From positions 47,863,156 to 47,927,155 of the forward strand of contig NC_062224.1 in the NCBI RefSeq assembly GCF_902686445.1: a stretch of DNA of 64,000 nt, written 5' to 3'. Shown here piece after piece: positions 47,140-59,275 of this stretch. The translations under genes were made by a program, and so were the position numbers. Source of the DNA: Sciurus carolinensis (taxonomy: Eukaryota > Chordata > Mammalia > Rodentia > Sciuridae). Position 1 is the first letter of the stretch, and each line of letters opens with the position of its first letter. Under the pieces are notes generated by a model, which had not been told where the DNA came from, did not search any database, and saw only the letters and a program-made list of their open reading frames with translations.

Positions 47140-48688
47140 GGAAATTAGTACCGAGAGGGAGTCATTGCTATGACTAACCTGACCATGTGGTTTAGAAGTT
47201 TTTAGAGATTTTTGGAATTTAAGGGAGGAAATTTGAAAAAGTTTAGCAATGCAAGCTGGAAAAGATTTAGGAAGTTGTAAGTAGACCTTAATGGACACTT
47301 CTAGTGGGAGTTTTGAAGACCAGAATGCCAATAAGACTGTGGACAGCAAAGATTGGGGTCATGAAGTTTCAGAGGAAAAGGAGGACTCCATTAGAAATTG
47401 GTCTATAGGCCATCTGTGTTACCTTGTGGCTAAGGAGTTGTCTAAATTTTTCCAGAGAACTGAGACTTTCTGTGAGACTGCATTGAAAGCCAATAGACTT
47501 CTTGATCTGGCAGAAAAAATTCTAGGTAGCTAGTATTGAGGTGGTAGCATGAATATTGCTGGCAGCTTTTAGCCAAGTTTTTTGTTTGTTTGTTTGTTTG
47601 TTTGTTTTGGTTTTTTGTTTGTTTTTGTTTTTGTTTTTTTGGTGATAATCAGGACAAGAAAGCAAAGTAGAACAATCTGAAGAACTTGAAGTTCTGCCAG
47701 AAAAGAGGGAATAAAACTGGGGCTGAGGATTGTGTAATTGTTAAAAACATTACAGCCACTAAAGAAATACTAAAATCTTTGCCCAGAGATAACAGTAAAG
47801 ATGGCTTGAGGGCACCTTAGGAATTGGTAAGACCATACCCATCTCAGGCTCAAGGGTGTAGAAGTAAAACTTCCTTTGAGCAGAGACTAGTGGGGCACCC
47901 TGCTTGCATAAGAGGACTTAGAAAGTTTTTTCAATATGCTTAGCCATCCAGGCACTCAGAGACTGCAATAGCCATGATTTCTGGAGGCTTGGTTATTGCT
48001 TAAGATGGTGGCAATCCCTAGCATGAACCACAAGGTGCTGTTTCTGCAGGAATGCAAGATGCTGGAGTTAGGAGGTCATGGAGTCTTCCAACACGATTTC
48101 AAAGGAAGGCCTGGGAGGCCAGACAAAATGCAGCAGGGTCGGAGTTTCTGTAGACTGTCCTTGAGACAGTAATGCGTGGAGGTGTGAGGAGGAAGCTGAA
48201 GCTGCAGTGGAGACCCCCCAAGATTAAGAAATGCCAGTACTGTGAAATGTCTGCCAGAGAAAGATGCAGGAAATGGGCACAAATAAGCCAACGGAGGGAG
48301 CATGGGGGCTGCAACCAGCAAAGTCATAGGGGTAACTATACAAGCCCTTTGGAGAGAACATCATGATGCCGAGTCCTCCAGATGCTTGATGTGGACTGTG
48401 GATTTGTTTGCCCAGCTAAATTTTGAACTTGCTTTGGTCCCATCCCTTCTTTCCATGCCCCAACTTCTTCATGCGGAAATGTTTACTACATGTCTTCATA
48501 TATTGGCTATATCTAACTTGCTTTTGATTTGTATAGGGGCTCCCTGAGAGTTGGAGTCTCAAAGGAGACTTCAGACTTGGACTTTGGGAGCATTCATGGA
48601 TTGTTAAGACTATGGGTACTCTTGAAAATGTACTAAATGTGTTTTGCATTATGAGATGGGCTTGAACTTTTGGAGGTCAAGGGCAGAA
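47140..48688 (+). mobile_element. MaLR internal region
   Basis: It starts GGAAATTAGTACCGAGAGG and ends GGTCAAGGGCAGAA. It parallels 23778-25208. It contains the (GTTT)n stretch at 47578-47640. Confidence 0.87.
47578..47640. repeat. (GTTT)n simple repeat
   Basis: A run of GTTT and related T-rich units lies inside the MaLR internal region. Confidence 0.95.
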
Positions 48689-49083
48689 TGTTATGGTTTA
48701 GATAATGAGGTGTGTCCCAAAAGAGCTCATTTGTAAGACATTGCAAGGAAGATTAGAGGTGAAATTTGTGAAATGACGAATGCCTTAATCAAATCAGTAC
48801 ATTAATCTTCTGATAGGGATTAACTGGATGGTAACTGTTGGCAGTTACCCTCTCTCTCTCTTTCTCTCTGTCCCACACACATTCTTCTCCTTCTCTCCTT
48901 CCTGGTAATGTCCTGAGCTGCTTTCCTCCAACACATTATTCTGCCATTATGTTCTGCCACATCTTGGGCCCTGAGAAATGGAGTGAGACCTCTGAAACCA
49001 CGAGCTCCCAAATAAACCTTACCTCCTCCAAGTTGTTCTTGTCAGATCCTTTGGTCACAGAAGCAAAAAGGTTGACTAAAACA
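48689..49083 (+). mobile_element. MaLR 3' LTR
   Basis: It starts TGTTATGGTTTAGAT and ends GACTAAAACA, with AATAAACCTTACC near its end. It is shorter than its 5' partner because of small deletions. Confidence 0.9.
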
Positions 49084-50420
49084 ACCCTCATCCTACACCA
49101 TACATCCAAATGAACTAAAAATAAAGACTTCAGACTGGATTCCATAAAATTCCTAGGAGAGAGGCAGGGGGAAAGTGTGACATTGGTCTCAGTAATTTTT
49201 TCTTGGAAATGATACCAAGAGCACAAGCAACAAAATAAAAAGACAAATGAGATTATATAAAACTAAAAGTTTTCTTCATCATCAATAGAATAAAAAGGTA
49301 ACCTGCAGAATGAGAGAAAATATTTGCAGTAAACCACTGATTAAGGGTTAGTTTTTCAAAATATGTACTTTCTACGACTCAGTAGAGCTTTCTCTTTCTG
49401 TCTCTATTTCTCTCCCTCTCTCCATATGTAAAATCTGATTTTTAAAATGAGCAAAGATTTTAATATCCATTTTCCAAGGTACACAAATGGTCAACAGGTA
49501 TATAAAGAAATGCTTGACATTGCTAATCATGAAGGAAATCCAAAGGGAACCAGGGAGATATCTCTTCATAACTGTTAGAATGGCCATTATCAACAAACAA
49601 AATATAACAAGTGTGGTGAGGTCACAGAGAAATTGGAACTTCTGAACACTCTTGGTGGGCATATAAACTGGTATAGCAGCTATGGAAAACAGTACCAAAA
49701 TTCCTTAAAAAAATAAAAATGGAACTATCATATGATCCAGCAATCCCACTTCTGGGGATATATCCAAAGGATTGAAATCAGGACTTCAAAGAGATACCTG
49801 CTGTCCTATGATCATGGAAATCTTATATACAAAAACCAAAATCTAGAAACCACCTAAATAGTCATTGAGAGATAAATGAATGAACACAATGCGGTATATA
49901 ATACAATGTAACATTAGTCAGTATTTAAAAAGGAGGAAATCTTGCCATTTTGATAACATGGATAAACCTGGGAGATGTTACACTAAACAAAATAAATCAG
50001 TTTTAGAAGGACAAATGCTGCATGATTCCTCTTCACACGAGGCATCTAAAATAGGCAAATGCATAGAAGTAAATAATAGAATGGGGATAGGGAGATAGAG
50101 GGAGTTGTTCAATGGGTTTGAAATTACAGTTATACAAGAGTGATTCCAGAGATCTGCTATATAACATGGTACCTACAGTTAACAATGAGGTATTGTGCAC
50201 TTAAAAATTTTGTAGACAGTAGATTTCTTGTTGCACTCTTACCACAAAAACATCAAAGGGATACAAGGAAACTTTGGGGGAGGATAGATATAATTATCAC
50301 TTTGCACTGATGGTAACATGAGTGCATACCTATGTTCAAACTCACCCAACTGAATACATTAATTACGCACAGTTTTTAGTATTCAAATTACATCTCAATA
50401 AAACTAGGAGGAAAAGAAGT
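49084..50420 (+). mobile_element. L1 ORF2 end and 3' UTR, sense
   Basis: It resembles the C-terminal ORF2 region (GAGAATGAGAGAAAATATTTG at about 49308-49328) and then an L1 3' UTR ending ACATCTCAATAAAACTAGG. It is the 3' end of the L1 that starts at 41752. Confidence 0.75.
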
Positions 50421-50453
50421 CAGTTGAAGGGTATTTGCACTGAAGAATGTGAA

Positions 50454-50455
<2 letters not shown>

Positions 50456-50484
<29 letters not shown>
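50456..50484. repeat. (AC)n simple repeat
   Basis: About 14 AC units lie directly after the L1 3' end. Confidence 0.95.
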
Positions 50485-50485
<1 letters not shown>

Positions 50486-51709
50486 GAGAAATGGATCCAC
50501 AGAGAAAGGCTGCCTTAACAGTGTGAAAAACAGCCAACACGGTACTGGCAGTAATTTATGCCTTTGTCCCTTCTCCCTCTGCCATAACCTCTGAAGAAAT
50601 CAGTTGGATGAAGAAGGAGGAACGAAGAGTGAATGCAGAAGGGAAAGAAAAGACACAAAGCCCCTCAAACGCTTATGATGTCATATTTACAGCTTAAAAT
50701 AATTAACACTAGATTGAGGAGAATAAGAATCATGCAAAAAAAAAAGTCAAGATCTGTGTCGAGATGGCGAAAGAGCACAATATGATCATTCGGCTTGAAT
50801 TTTGTCATTTTCTTCTTGGGATTTGTGGTACTATCCTCAAGGTGTATTGGTCTCTCATCTTTAAGACATTACATGGGGTCACTGTGCCGGTAGATAAAAT
50901 CACTTCTTATCTGTGGACACTGTATCTGTACCAAGTGCGTTTGGTCTATGGCTGGAGGTGGCCAAAAGAGGAAGTGACCCAAAGGGAGGAAAGTCCACTT
51001 AACAATCCTTTCAGAAACCTCTGCTTCTCTCAAATGGCAGAGATAGGGTTATCATCTCTGCTCTTCCAACCCCAAACTCCATTTGTAAGAATATGTACCC
51101 AACACTCACAGCATAGTGAAACCCAGAATAAATGTGACAAAGATTTATGCAGTATGATGTGCCTAAGTTGATCTCCGATCATAAACACCCTCCGGTGTTG
51201 CCAAGCATTGCTCATTGAAAGATTTCTTCTTTAGTCAGCTGAGGATGACTTATTCAAACTAAGGCAAATAGCCATTGTTAATTGGTAAATTTCAAATATT
51301 GCCTTTTCTTCTAACCAGTAGCAAAGAGAACAGAGTGAGAAAAAGAGGTGAGGTATGTTGAGGTTTCCCTAGGAAGCAATCCTCTGAAGAGGTTTTGGTC
51401 CCAGAGGACTTTGCAAGGGTGAATGATTTGGGAGCAGAATTCATATGAAGGAAATAATGAAGCTTTCCCTAGCAAATGGACAGTGTATTTGTTCACAATC
51501 CTGAAATTAACCTGAATTGTAAGCACACTGTCACATTTCAGCCAGAAGATGAGAGGGCTGGTGGACCATGGCTAATCTTGAAAATATTTGTGGGAGGATG
51601 AAATAAACACTAAACTGGGTGGAAAATCTGCAAAAATTATTGAAAAGGGTATTGAAATTTTGGATTATACTTCTTCATACTTACTGGCTGAAGAGATATG
51701 TAATGGGGA
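50485..51709. other. Unassigned sequence
   Basis: No known gene was recognised. The 135-codon frame at 50764-51171 has no domain I can identify, and a frame of 61 codons opposes it. Treat as non-coding unless shown otherwise. Confidence 0.4.
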
Positions 51710-51815
51710 CAGGAGTTGTAGCTCAGTGATAGAGTGCTTGCCTAGCACGTGTGAGACACTGGGTTTGATCCTCAGCACCATGTAAAAATAAAGTCATTGT
51801 GTCCATCTGCAACTT
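51710..51815 (+). mobile_element. ID-type tRNA SINE (sciurid form)
   Basis: It starts GGAGTTGTAGCTCAGTGATAGAG, the A-box of a tRNA-Ala-derived SINE, with a B-box-like GGGTTTGATCCTCAGCACC. The tail ATTGTGTCCATCTGCAACTT resembles the tail found in squirrel ID elements. Confidence 0.88.
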
Positions 51816-51929
51816 TAAAAAATATGTAATACACAAGAGTTTACTAATTTATTCATAAATTTTTGGCAGAAGGACTCTGTAATGTGTTTTCCTTTAAATA
51901 TCAACTTCCAAGTTGTGAAATAAGCTATT

Positions 51930-52030
51930 TTTTTTATTTCTTATTTTTTATTTTTTTGATTCATTGTACACAAATGGGGTACAACTTTTCTTTTCTCTGG
52001 TTGTACATGGAGTCCCACCATTTGTGCAAT
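51930..52030 (-). mobile_element. L1 3' UTR, antisense (first part)
   Basis: It begins with a T-rich tail (reverse of poly-A) and TTGATTCATTGTACACAAATG, the squirrel-type L1 3' UTR reversed. It is cut at 52031 by an LTR and resumes at 52619 with CATACATGTAC. Confidence 0.82.
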
Positions 52031-52618
52031 TGTTATGGGGCACAACTTAAGAACAGACCAATCACCACTGAGAAGTCCAAATTTGAGAGTCTTTATTAGC
52101 CAGCTAACTATCTCACACAATGCCTCAAAAATGGTTATTGGGAGAATAGCCCTGATCATATAGTTGCAGGGGTTTTTATACCACAAGTCAGTACATCAAT
52201 CATAAGTGTCCGTTGCTATGATTCAAAATTACAGACTTACATCATGAGATCTGAAATCATTAGCAGAGGAGGAAGTGGGTCAAAATGACCTTACTTGGGT
52301 ACAAACTAAAGAATGGTTACTAACATCTAAACAATCACTGTTAACATCACCATTAACATGGTACATTGTTTAGGAAAATAGGAATCGAAAAGAGAACAAT
52401 TTTTCATTATACAAGAATTACCATTTCGTCATTTTGCATTGCAAATCATGTCATGCTAGGCAACAATTGATGGGTACAGAGGTGGGGCGTTCGTTCCAAT
52501 GGGAGAAGCATTTCCTATGTAACATGGAGTCTCAGAGCAAAATAGAGTCTGTTTAGTCATTGCGCATATAGCCTGGCCTTTAACAGTTCCATGGAACCAA
52601 ATCTGTCAGCCCGTCACA
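52031..52618 (-). mobile_element. Class I-like solo LTR, antisense, in L1
   Basis: On the plus strand it starts TGTTATGGGGCAC and ends CCGTCACA. On the minus strand AATAAAGACTCTC is a polyadenylation region. Flanks caat and taat fit a degraded 4-bp duplication. A sister copy lies at 63005-63545 in the same orientation. Confidence 0.8.
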
Positions 52619-52745
52619 TAATCATACATGTACTTAGGGTAATGATGTTTCTCTCATTCCATTATCTATCCTTCACCCTCCTCCAACTCCTCCCCATTTT
52701 TCTCTACATGATCCATCATTCCTCCATTCTTCCCTTACCCCCATT
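52619..52745 (-). mobile_element. L1 3' UTR, antisense (second part)
   Basis: It continues the 3' UTR cut at 52030. It is followed by another poly-T and a second copy of the same 3' UTR, so two L1 3' ends stand head to tail. Confidence 0.78.
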
Positions 52746-54033
52746 ATGTTATTTTTTTTTCTTTTTTTTTATTGTAAACAAATGGGATACCTGTTGTTTC
52801 TCTGTTTGTACATGGCGTAAAGGCATACCATTTGTGTAATCATAAATTTACATAGGGTAATGCTGTTTGATTCATTCTGTTATTTTTTCCCTTCCCCCCA
52901 CCCCTCCCACCCCTCTTTTCCTTCTATACAGTCCTTCCTTCCTCCATTCTTGCTCCCCTCCCTAACCCTAACTCTAGCCCTAACACTAACCCCTCCCACC
53001 CCCCATTACGTGTCATCATCCACTTATTAGCGATTTCATTCGTCCTTTGGTTTTTTGAGATTGGCTTATCTCACTTAGCATGATATTCTCCAATTTCATC
53101 CATTTGCCTGCAAATGCCATAATTTTATCGTTCTTTATGGCTGAGTAATATTCCATTGTATATATATACCACAGTTTCTTTATCCATTCATCAATTGAAG
53201 GACATCTAGGTTGGTTCCACAATCTGGCTATTGTGAACTGAGAAACTATGAACATTGATGTGGCTATATCTCTGTAATATGCTGATTTTAAGTCCTTTGG
53301 GTATAGGCCAAGGAGTGGGATAGCTGGGTCAAAAGGTGATTCCATTCCAAGTTTTCTAAGGAGTCTCCACACTGCTTTCTAGAGTGGCTGCACTAGTTTG
53401 CAGCTCCACCAGCAATGTATGAGTGTACCTTTCTCCCCACATCCTCGCCAACACCTGTTGTTGCTTGGATTCTTGATAATCGCCATTCTAATTGGGGTGA
53501 GATGGAATCTTAGGGTGGTTTTGATTTGTATTTCTCTTATTACTAGAGATGTTGAACATTTTTCCATATGTTTGTTGATTGCTTGCAGATCTTCTGTGAA
53601 GCGTCTATTCATTTCCTTAGCCCATTTGTCGATTGGATTATTTGCATTCTTGGTGTAGAGATTTTTGAGTTCTTTATAGATTCTGGAGATTAGTGCTCTA
53701 TCTGAAGTATGATTGGCAAAGATTTTCTCCAACTCTGTAGGCTCTTTCTTCGCATTGCTGATAGTTTCCTTTGCTGAGAGAAAGCTTTTTAGTTTGAATC
53801 TATCCCAGTTATTGATTCTTGCTTTTATTTCTTGTGCTATGGGAGTCCTGTTGAGGAAGTCTGGTCCTAAGCCGACATGTTGAAGCTCTGGACCTACTTT
53901 TTCTTCTATAAGATGCAAGGTCTCTGGTCTGATTCCGAGGTCCTTAATCCATTTTGAGTTTAGTTTCATGCATGGTGAGAGATATGGGTTTAGTTTCATT
54001 CTGTTGCATATGGATTTCCAATGTTATTTTTTA
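52746..54033 (-). mobile_element. L1, 5'-truncated, antisense
   Basis: It runs from a T-rich tail through the 3' UTR to the ORF2 C-terminus. The frame 53016-53372 holds the ORF2 tail, with YTMEYYSAIKNDK and SEISQSQKTKGRMKSLI. The frame 53379-53999 covers the preceding part of ORF2 ([17 protein letters not shown]). A frameshift near 53375 separates them. These are the longest open L1 frames in the window, so this copy is comparatively young. It is truncated at 54033. Confidence 0.92.
52960..52993. repeat. Telomere-like CCCTAA run inside L1 3' UTR
   Basis: The stretch CCCTAACCCTAACTC and its continuation shows four degenerate CCCTAA-type units. It lies within the antisense L1 3' UTR, so on the L1 sense strand it is a G-rich tract. 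Confidence 0.85.
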
Positions 54034-57000
54034 AATAACCACATTTCTGTTTCATAAATATGACTTTCCTTATAGATAATATTGATAATTGAGGAAATGA
54101 ACTACATTTCTTGAGCAGCAATCTGGAAAATTCATAATACCCTGTCCCCTCCTTGAACCTACCAGTGGGAGATTGCTCACACATAATTTCCATTAAAGTT
54201 GATGAAAGACACAGGTGCACTTTTAGAGGGAACAATATCTGGGGTCTATTATTTGGATAACATAAAAGATTTCTTTAGAGACAATCAGCATGGGCAGAAG
54301 ATAGGACCTGAGAAAGGAAAGCTTTGTATTTATGTGGGCGTATGTTATGATTTCACTAGTTACTTAGTTCAGAGAAAGAAATTAGTCATAGAGAAAAACA
54401 TGAGAAAAAATAACTCAATAAAAAGGGAAAAGTGGGGAAAGCGAATTTTATTCCTTAATAAAATCTGGGAATTCGGTCTGGTATTGCATTCCTTTGCATG
54501 TGTGTGTGAACAGTGGTTACCACCTCAATTGGTAACATCTACTTTAAAATCATGATACCTAGCAAGAATAAGAGTGTCTTGGGCTCAACCACCTTTTTTC
54601 CAAATGTCTATTTAACAAAAGATTTTTTAAAAAACTCAGTAGCTTCATCGTGGTCCACAACTGATTCTTGGCTCAAGATTTAGTTGGCTTTAGGTTTTTA
54701 TTGACTAGCTGTGTTTTTTTCCTATTAACATTTTTGTATGATTTCCATGGCACTTTAACACCTGGAATGCAGTTCGTGTTTTGGAGGAAAAAGACTTATT
54801 TTATTTATATCTAGATATTTTAAAAAATCATGACCTGATTTTCCTCCCCTTGTTACGGATGATAGTTATTTGAATGATTGGACAGTTCCATGGGCTTACT
54901 CAGTCTGTCAAGTGTACTTCATTTTGTTGGACCAGCATTGCCACAAAGGAAGGAATAAACTTCACCATTCTGAATGTTAAGGAGGCCTCTGGACAGCTGG
55001 CACACCTGTGCAAAATGTAATCACCTACTCTCCCTCGAAGCACAATCCTATACTTTTTACTATGTATATCTATTGCTAGATATTTGATTTTATATATCCC
55101 AAAAGTCAGTCTATTTCCCTGTGACCTGTCTGTGTCAATGATTCCCCTGTGTCTGGTACAATGATTCCCCAAAATGTTTGGGGCACACTGGACTTGAGAA
55201 AAATGTTCCTATGGTTGGATTTAATTTCACATTTTGGGATTCCTTTATTCGTCTCTTTTGTCATCTTTAAAAAAGATAGTTCTCTGTAAAATATGTTTTA
55301 TGATTCTTGCACATACAATCAAATCTTCCAACACAGCAAGTGTGCTAAGGTCCAGAGGGCTTGGCTGGAGTGTCTGGTGAATGAAGACATCTGTTATGGC
55401 AAAGTAACGAGGTGCCGGCTTTTTATTTCCAACTCCCTGGAATATCAGTTCTTTTTATTATTTTCTACTTACCCAAAATGAAAATCCTTACAGTGAAATC
55501 TGAAATAAAATAGTTAAAATAAATAATACTTTATGATTCAAAATCAATTCTGTTGATATTCAAGAAGTTGATGCTGACCCCAAGTCATTTTAGTACAGAG
55601 AATAAAACAATAATCATGATTGACAACATGTATGAGTGCTCTACTTCCTTTACCCTACCTTAGTCTCCAGGTTGATGTATGATAATATGCTTATGATAAA
55701 ATGTTTGCATTTTTCCTTGGTGGTCACATACTGCAGTGGCCATGACCCGCACATGGGTGGACACTGGCGCAAGTCCATGCACACATTTTCCTACTCAGTG
55801 GGAAGGATTTACATTGTCCTGCTGGTTTTCATGTTAATTGTGGTGAGGGTTCACTAGGATAGTCATCACCTCCTAACATAGTATAATTTTAATTATTTGT
55901 CTTGTGCGTTTTCTTCCCCAGTCACTAGGAGGTAACTTCCCTGGAGGCAGAGACTTTTTAAAATTTGTTCATTTCTGTATGGGCAGTGCCAAGAAGAGTG
56001 CCTGCCCTCAGACAAATGCTTGAGGAAGATTTGGAATATCCCTCTGTGTTTAAGAATATGGAAGCATTACCAATTGCCCTCTTCTGATGTTGGGTGTTCT
56101 TAGAATCTATTCTTCCTGGTAGGACTGAAATGGTGGCAAGAAATATGGTTTTAATAGTTCTTTGTGGATGGTGACTTCATATTCTAGCCCCTGTCCTGCC
56201 CCTTTCTTGAAGAAAGCCTGGGGGCGGAAGGACTGTGTCTCAGGGCATGATCTGTATGGAGGGGAGGTGATGAGACCTGCAGGAGCATCTGGTCTGTGAC
56301 TAGAGTTCAGGCCAGAACCTCTTTAAAAAATCCTTAATTTTTGACCTCTTGAAACCTTTTTCCTTAAAGAAAAAAAATAATATATTATTTATCTACACAT
56401 AAAGAGAAAATCAACTCTGTTATTCTCTATGGATATTAGAAAATTAAGTAAAATCATTTTAAATATTGTCAGGACCATCAGCTCTCTTCTGCATAGAATG
56501 AGATAACAGATACTTTATTTTTTTATCCACAGCATATGTAAAAACAATCCCAAATATAGTTATGGACTGAGTAGCCGATTAAGATGATAATTATGTATGC
56601 TTGTGCTATAAGTATAGCTATGATTTGGTTCTGATAGGTCGGCAAATCCTTAAACTTTGGAAAGTGTAACTACATACTTGACCAACACTAACCAACAAAA
56701 TCATACTTAAATTTCTTATTCATCTCAAAGACCTTCTGCCTAAGAAAAAGGGACAAATGTGTGTATTAAGGGTGGAGGAGGAGGTGTCACTTTTATCTTG
56801 CAGACTTGCAGCAGAAAGAGATTTAATTTATAGTGGTGATTCTGAAATGTTCAGGCAAAATGTTATTTGGAAAATCCCTTCTGAATTTTCTGGGCAATTG
56901 GTATAATACATAACAGTATATTTGGCAATTGTCTTGAAAGTCTATTTTGTTTAAAAAAAAAGAGTCTTTTAAAAAAATTTTAAAGAGATTCAGAGTCAAT

Positions 57001-57252
57001 GAGGGATATCACAAAAAATATTTGGAGTACTATTTTTCCATTAATTTATTGAGAACAAAAGGGAATTTCCATATATTTGAAGTGTGATATTTACTGTAAA
57101 GCTTACTTTAAGCAGATGAACAGAGAATACAAGAAACATGGAAGACACAACTGCAAATAGAAAGAGAAGCATTAATATAGACAGTACAGTTTTTTAAAGA
57201 ATGGCAAGTGGGTACTATACCTCTAATATCAATAACTTACAAGACAGTCAAG
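54034..57252. other. Unassigned sequence
   Basis: No gene was recognised. The region has short open frames without domains, and one L2-like relic is listed separately. Confidence 0.4.
55895..56030 (+). mobile_element. L2 3' end remnant
   Basis: The stretch CTGGAGGCAGAGACTTTTT ... CAGTGCCAAGAAGAGTGCCTG follows the pattern of the L2 LINE 3' end. It is very old and degenerate. Confidence 0.5.
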
Positions 57253-57345
57253 ATTTTTTTTTTCTTTTGCAGTCCTGGAGATTGAACCTAGCACCTTTTG
57301 CATGCTGGGCAATCACTCTACCTCTGGGCAAAATTTCCAGCTAGA
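57253..57345 (-). mobile_element. ID-type SINE fragment, antisense
   Basis: A poly-T is followed by TGGAGATTGAACCTAGCACC and CATGCTGGGCAATCACTCTACC, the reverse of the tRNA-derived B-box and A-box region. Confidence 0.78.
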
Positions 57346-57389
57346 TTCCTGTTATAAACGACACAAGGTGCCAAATCTCACCAAGAAAA

Positions 57390-58217
57390 AATAAAGAACT
57401 AGATAATAATAGATATCAGAATAGTTCTGTATGTATTTAAAAAAATCGAAACTGCCAAAAAGAAATCTAGGCCAAGAGACATGAATCATATCAAACATTG
57501 GTGAATCATATCAAACATTTAAGGAAGAAATGATACCACTTTACACAGGTCTTTTAGAATTAAGGAAGAAGAAAACATTTCTCAGCTTATTATACTAGGC
57601 CAACATTACCCTGGTACCAAAAACACACATTACAAGAAAAGAAAACTGCTTGTCAATATTCCTCACGAACACAGACTTAAGAATCTTCAACAAAATAATA
57701 GCGAATAGTATCCAGCAAAATACAAAGTGGTAATATATCATGACCAACTGGGTTCCTTTCCCTAGGAATACTGGTTCAATGTTCAAATGTTAATCAAGAT
57801 AATTCACCAAACTAAATCTGATGTAGAAAAAGACTTTGACCAAATTTGACACCTACTTTAGATAAAAATTCATAGCAGTAAGAATAGAATGGAACACAAA
57901 ACTGGCTGGGAACTTCACTCTTAATGGTAAATGAGCATTTCTCCTTGGAAACAAGAAGCCCTTCGATTAGACATTGTATTAGAAGTCTTACCCAGTACAA
58001 TAACAACAAAAAAAATGAGACTTATAAATTGAATAAAAAAAAAAAAGAAAGAAGGTTGTCTACATAGAAAATCTAAAAGAGTCTACAAAAAAAAGTACTA
58101 GAATAAATTTAGCAATTATTTAGGATATAAGGACTATATACTTCTATATATCATTATATATTTGTATATATTAACCATGTTCAATTGAAAATTGAAATTT
58201 AAAAGTACCATTTACAA
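57390..58217 (+). mobile_element. L1 ORF2 fragment, sense (first part)
   Basis: It resembles the reverse-transcriptase-side part of L1 ORF2 (CCAACATTACCCTGGTACCAA near 57600). Stops are common. A SINE interrupts it. Confidence 0.75.
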
Positions 58218-58427
58218 CCAGATACAGTAGTGCATACCTGTCATCCCAGTGGTTTGGAATACTGAGGCAGGCAGATTGCAAGTTCAAGGTCAGCCTCAGC
58301 AACTTAGCGAGGCCCTAAGCAACTTAGTGAGACCCTGTTTCTAAATTAAAAATAAAAAGGGCTGGGAATGTGACTCAGTGGTTAAGCACCCCTGGGTTCG
58401 ATCCTGGTACAAAAAAAAAAAAAAAAG
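58218..58427 (+). mobile_element. B1+ID dimeric SINE (MEN/B1-dID type)
   Basis: A 7SL-derived B1-like half (GTGCATACCTGTCATCCCAG) is joined to a tRNA-derived ID half (GGGCTGGGAATGTGACTCAG), with a poly-A end. The duplication gtaccatttacaa/gtatcatttacaa flanks it. This dimer is known from squirrels and dormice. Confidence 0.92.
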
Positions 58428-59275
58428 GTATCATTTACAAAAACATGAAATATTTGGGTATCATCTAAAGAAATTATTTGCAGGATCTGAATAGTACAAA
58501 GTTCAGTGAAAGTTGAGAAAGAAGATCAAATAACTGGAGAGAGATGTTGTGTCTATGAATTAGAAGTCTCATTAAGTGTTAATATGTCAATTTTCTCAAT
58601 CTATTTTATAAATTAAGTGTAATTCTAGTAAAAATTCCAGTAAGATTTCTAGAAATTGACAACCTGAATCTAAAATATGTGTGAAAAGGGAAAGGAAGTA
58701 GACAAAATAATTGTGAAAAAGTTGGTAGACTCGCTACACAATTTCAAAACTTACTATAAAGGTACAATAATTAAGATAATATGATATTGGGAAAAATACA
58801 TATGTATCAGTGAAATAGAATAGAGTGCCTAGAGATAGACTCATTCAGATATGAAAAATTACTTTTGGAAAAAAATGAAATTCCATGGAAAAAGTATAAT
58901 CTTTAAAAACAAGTCACTGAAACAAATAGATATTCACATTCCAAAAATAAAAATTACCTTGATTTATACTCAAAACATATGCAAATATTATTTTAAAATG
59001 AATCATTGACCTAAAGATAAAATCTAAAACTATGAAACTTTTAATAGAAGCAGGAGAATGACTTCATGATCTTGGGAACATAAAGATTTCTTTATCTGGT
59101 AAAAATGCATGTTCTATAAAAAGTAAGAGATCGTATATGGAAATTAAAGTAAAAACATCTGCTATTCTAAAGACACTGTCATTAAAACAAATAGACAAGG
59201 CTGGGAGAAAATATTCTCAAGACATCTGCTAAGTGACTTGTATCAGAATGTATAAAAATATTAGTAAAGGAAAAT
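58428..59275 (+). mobile_element. L1 ORF2 fragment, sense (second part)
   Basis: This continues the L1 after the SINE and resembles the C-terminal half of ORF2, degenerate. Confidence 0.7.

Larger units (their letters stand above)
46672..49083 (+). mobile_element. MaLR provirus with perfect target duplication
   Basis: LTRs at 46672-47139 and 48689-49083 bracket a MaLR internal region. The five-base flank accct (46667-46671 and 49084-49088) is identical on both sides. It is in the L1 sense strand. Total length is about 2.4 kb, near full length for this non-autonomous group. No gag frame of note remains; the 80-codon frame at 47291-47533 is not a known protein. Confidence 0.92.

Noticed and set aside
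46756..47349. A 197-codon minus-strand frame
   Set aside because: It lies antisense over the MaLR 5' LTR and internal region and has no domain.
50764..51171. A 135-codon open frame in non-repeat DNA
   Set aside because: No domain, no clear splice or promoter context, and ordinary composition; a chance opening is the simplest reading.
51710..51815. A tRNA gene
   Set aside because: The A- and B-box-like sequences belong to an ID SINE; there is no cloverleaf-complete tRNA and a SINE tail follows.
52960..52993. Interstitial telomere site from chromosome fusion
   Set aside because: It is inside an L1 3' UTR, short and degenerate, so element-borne origin is more likely.
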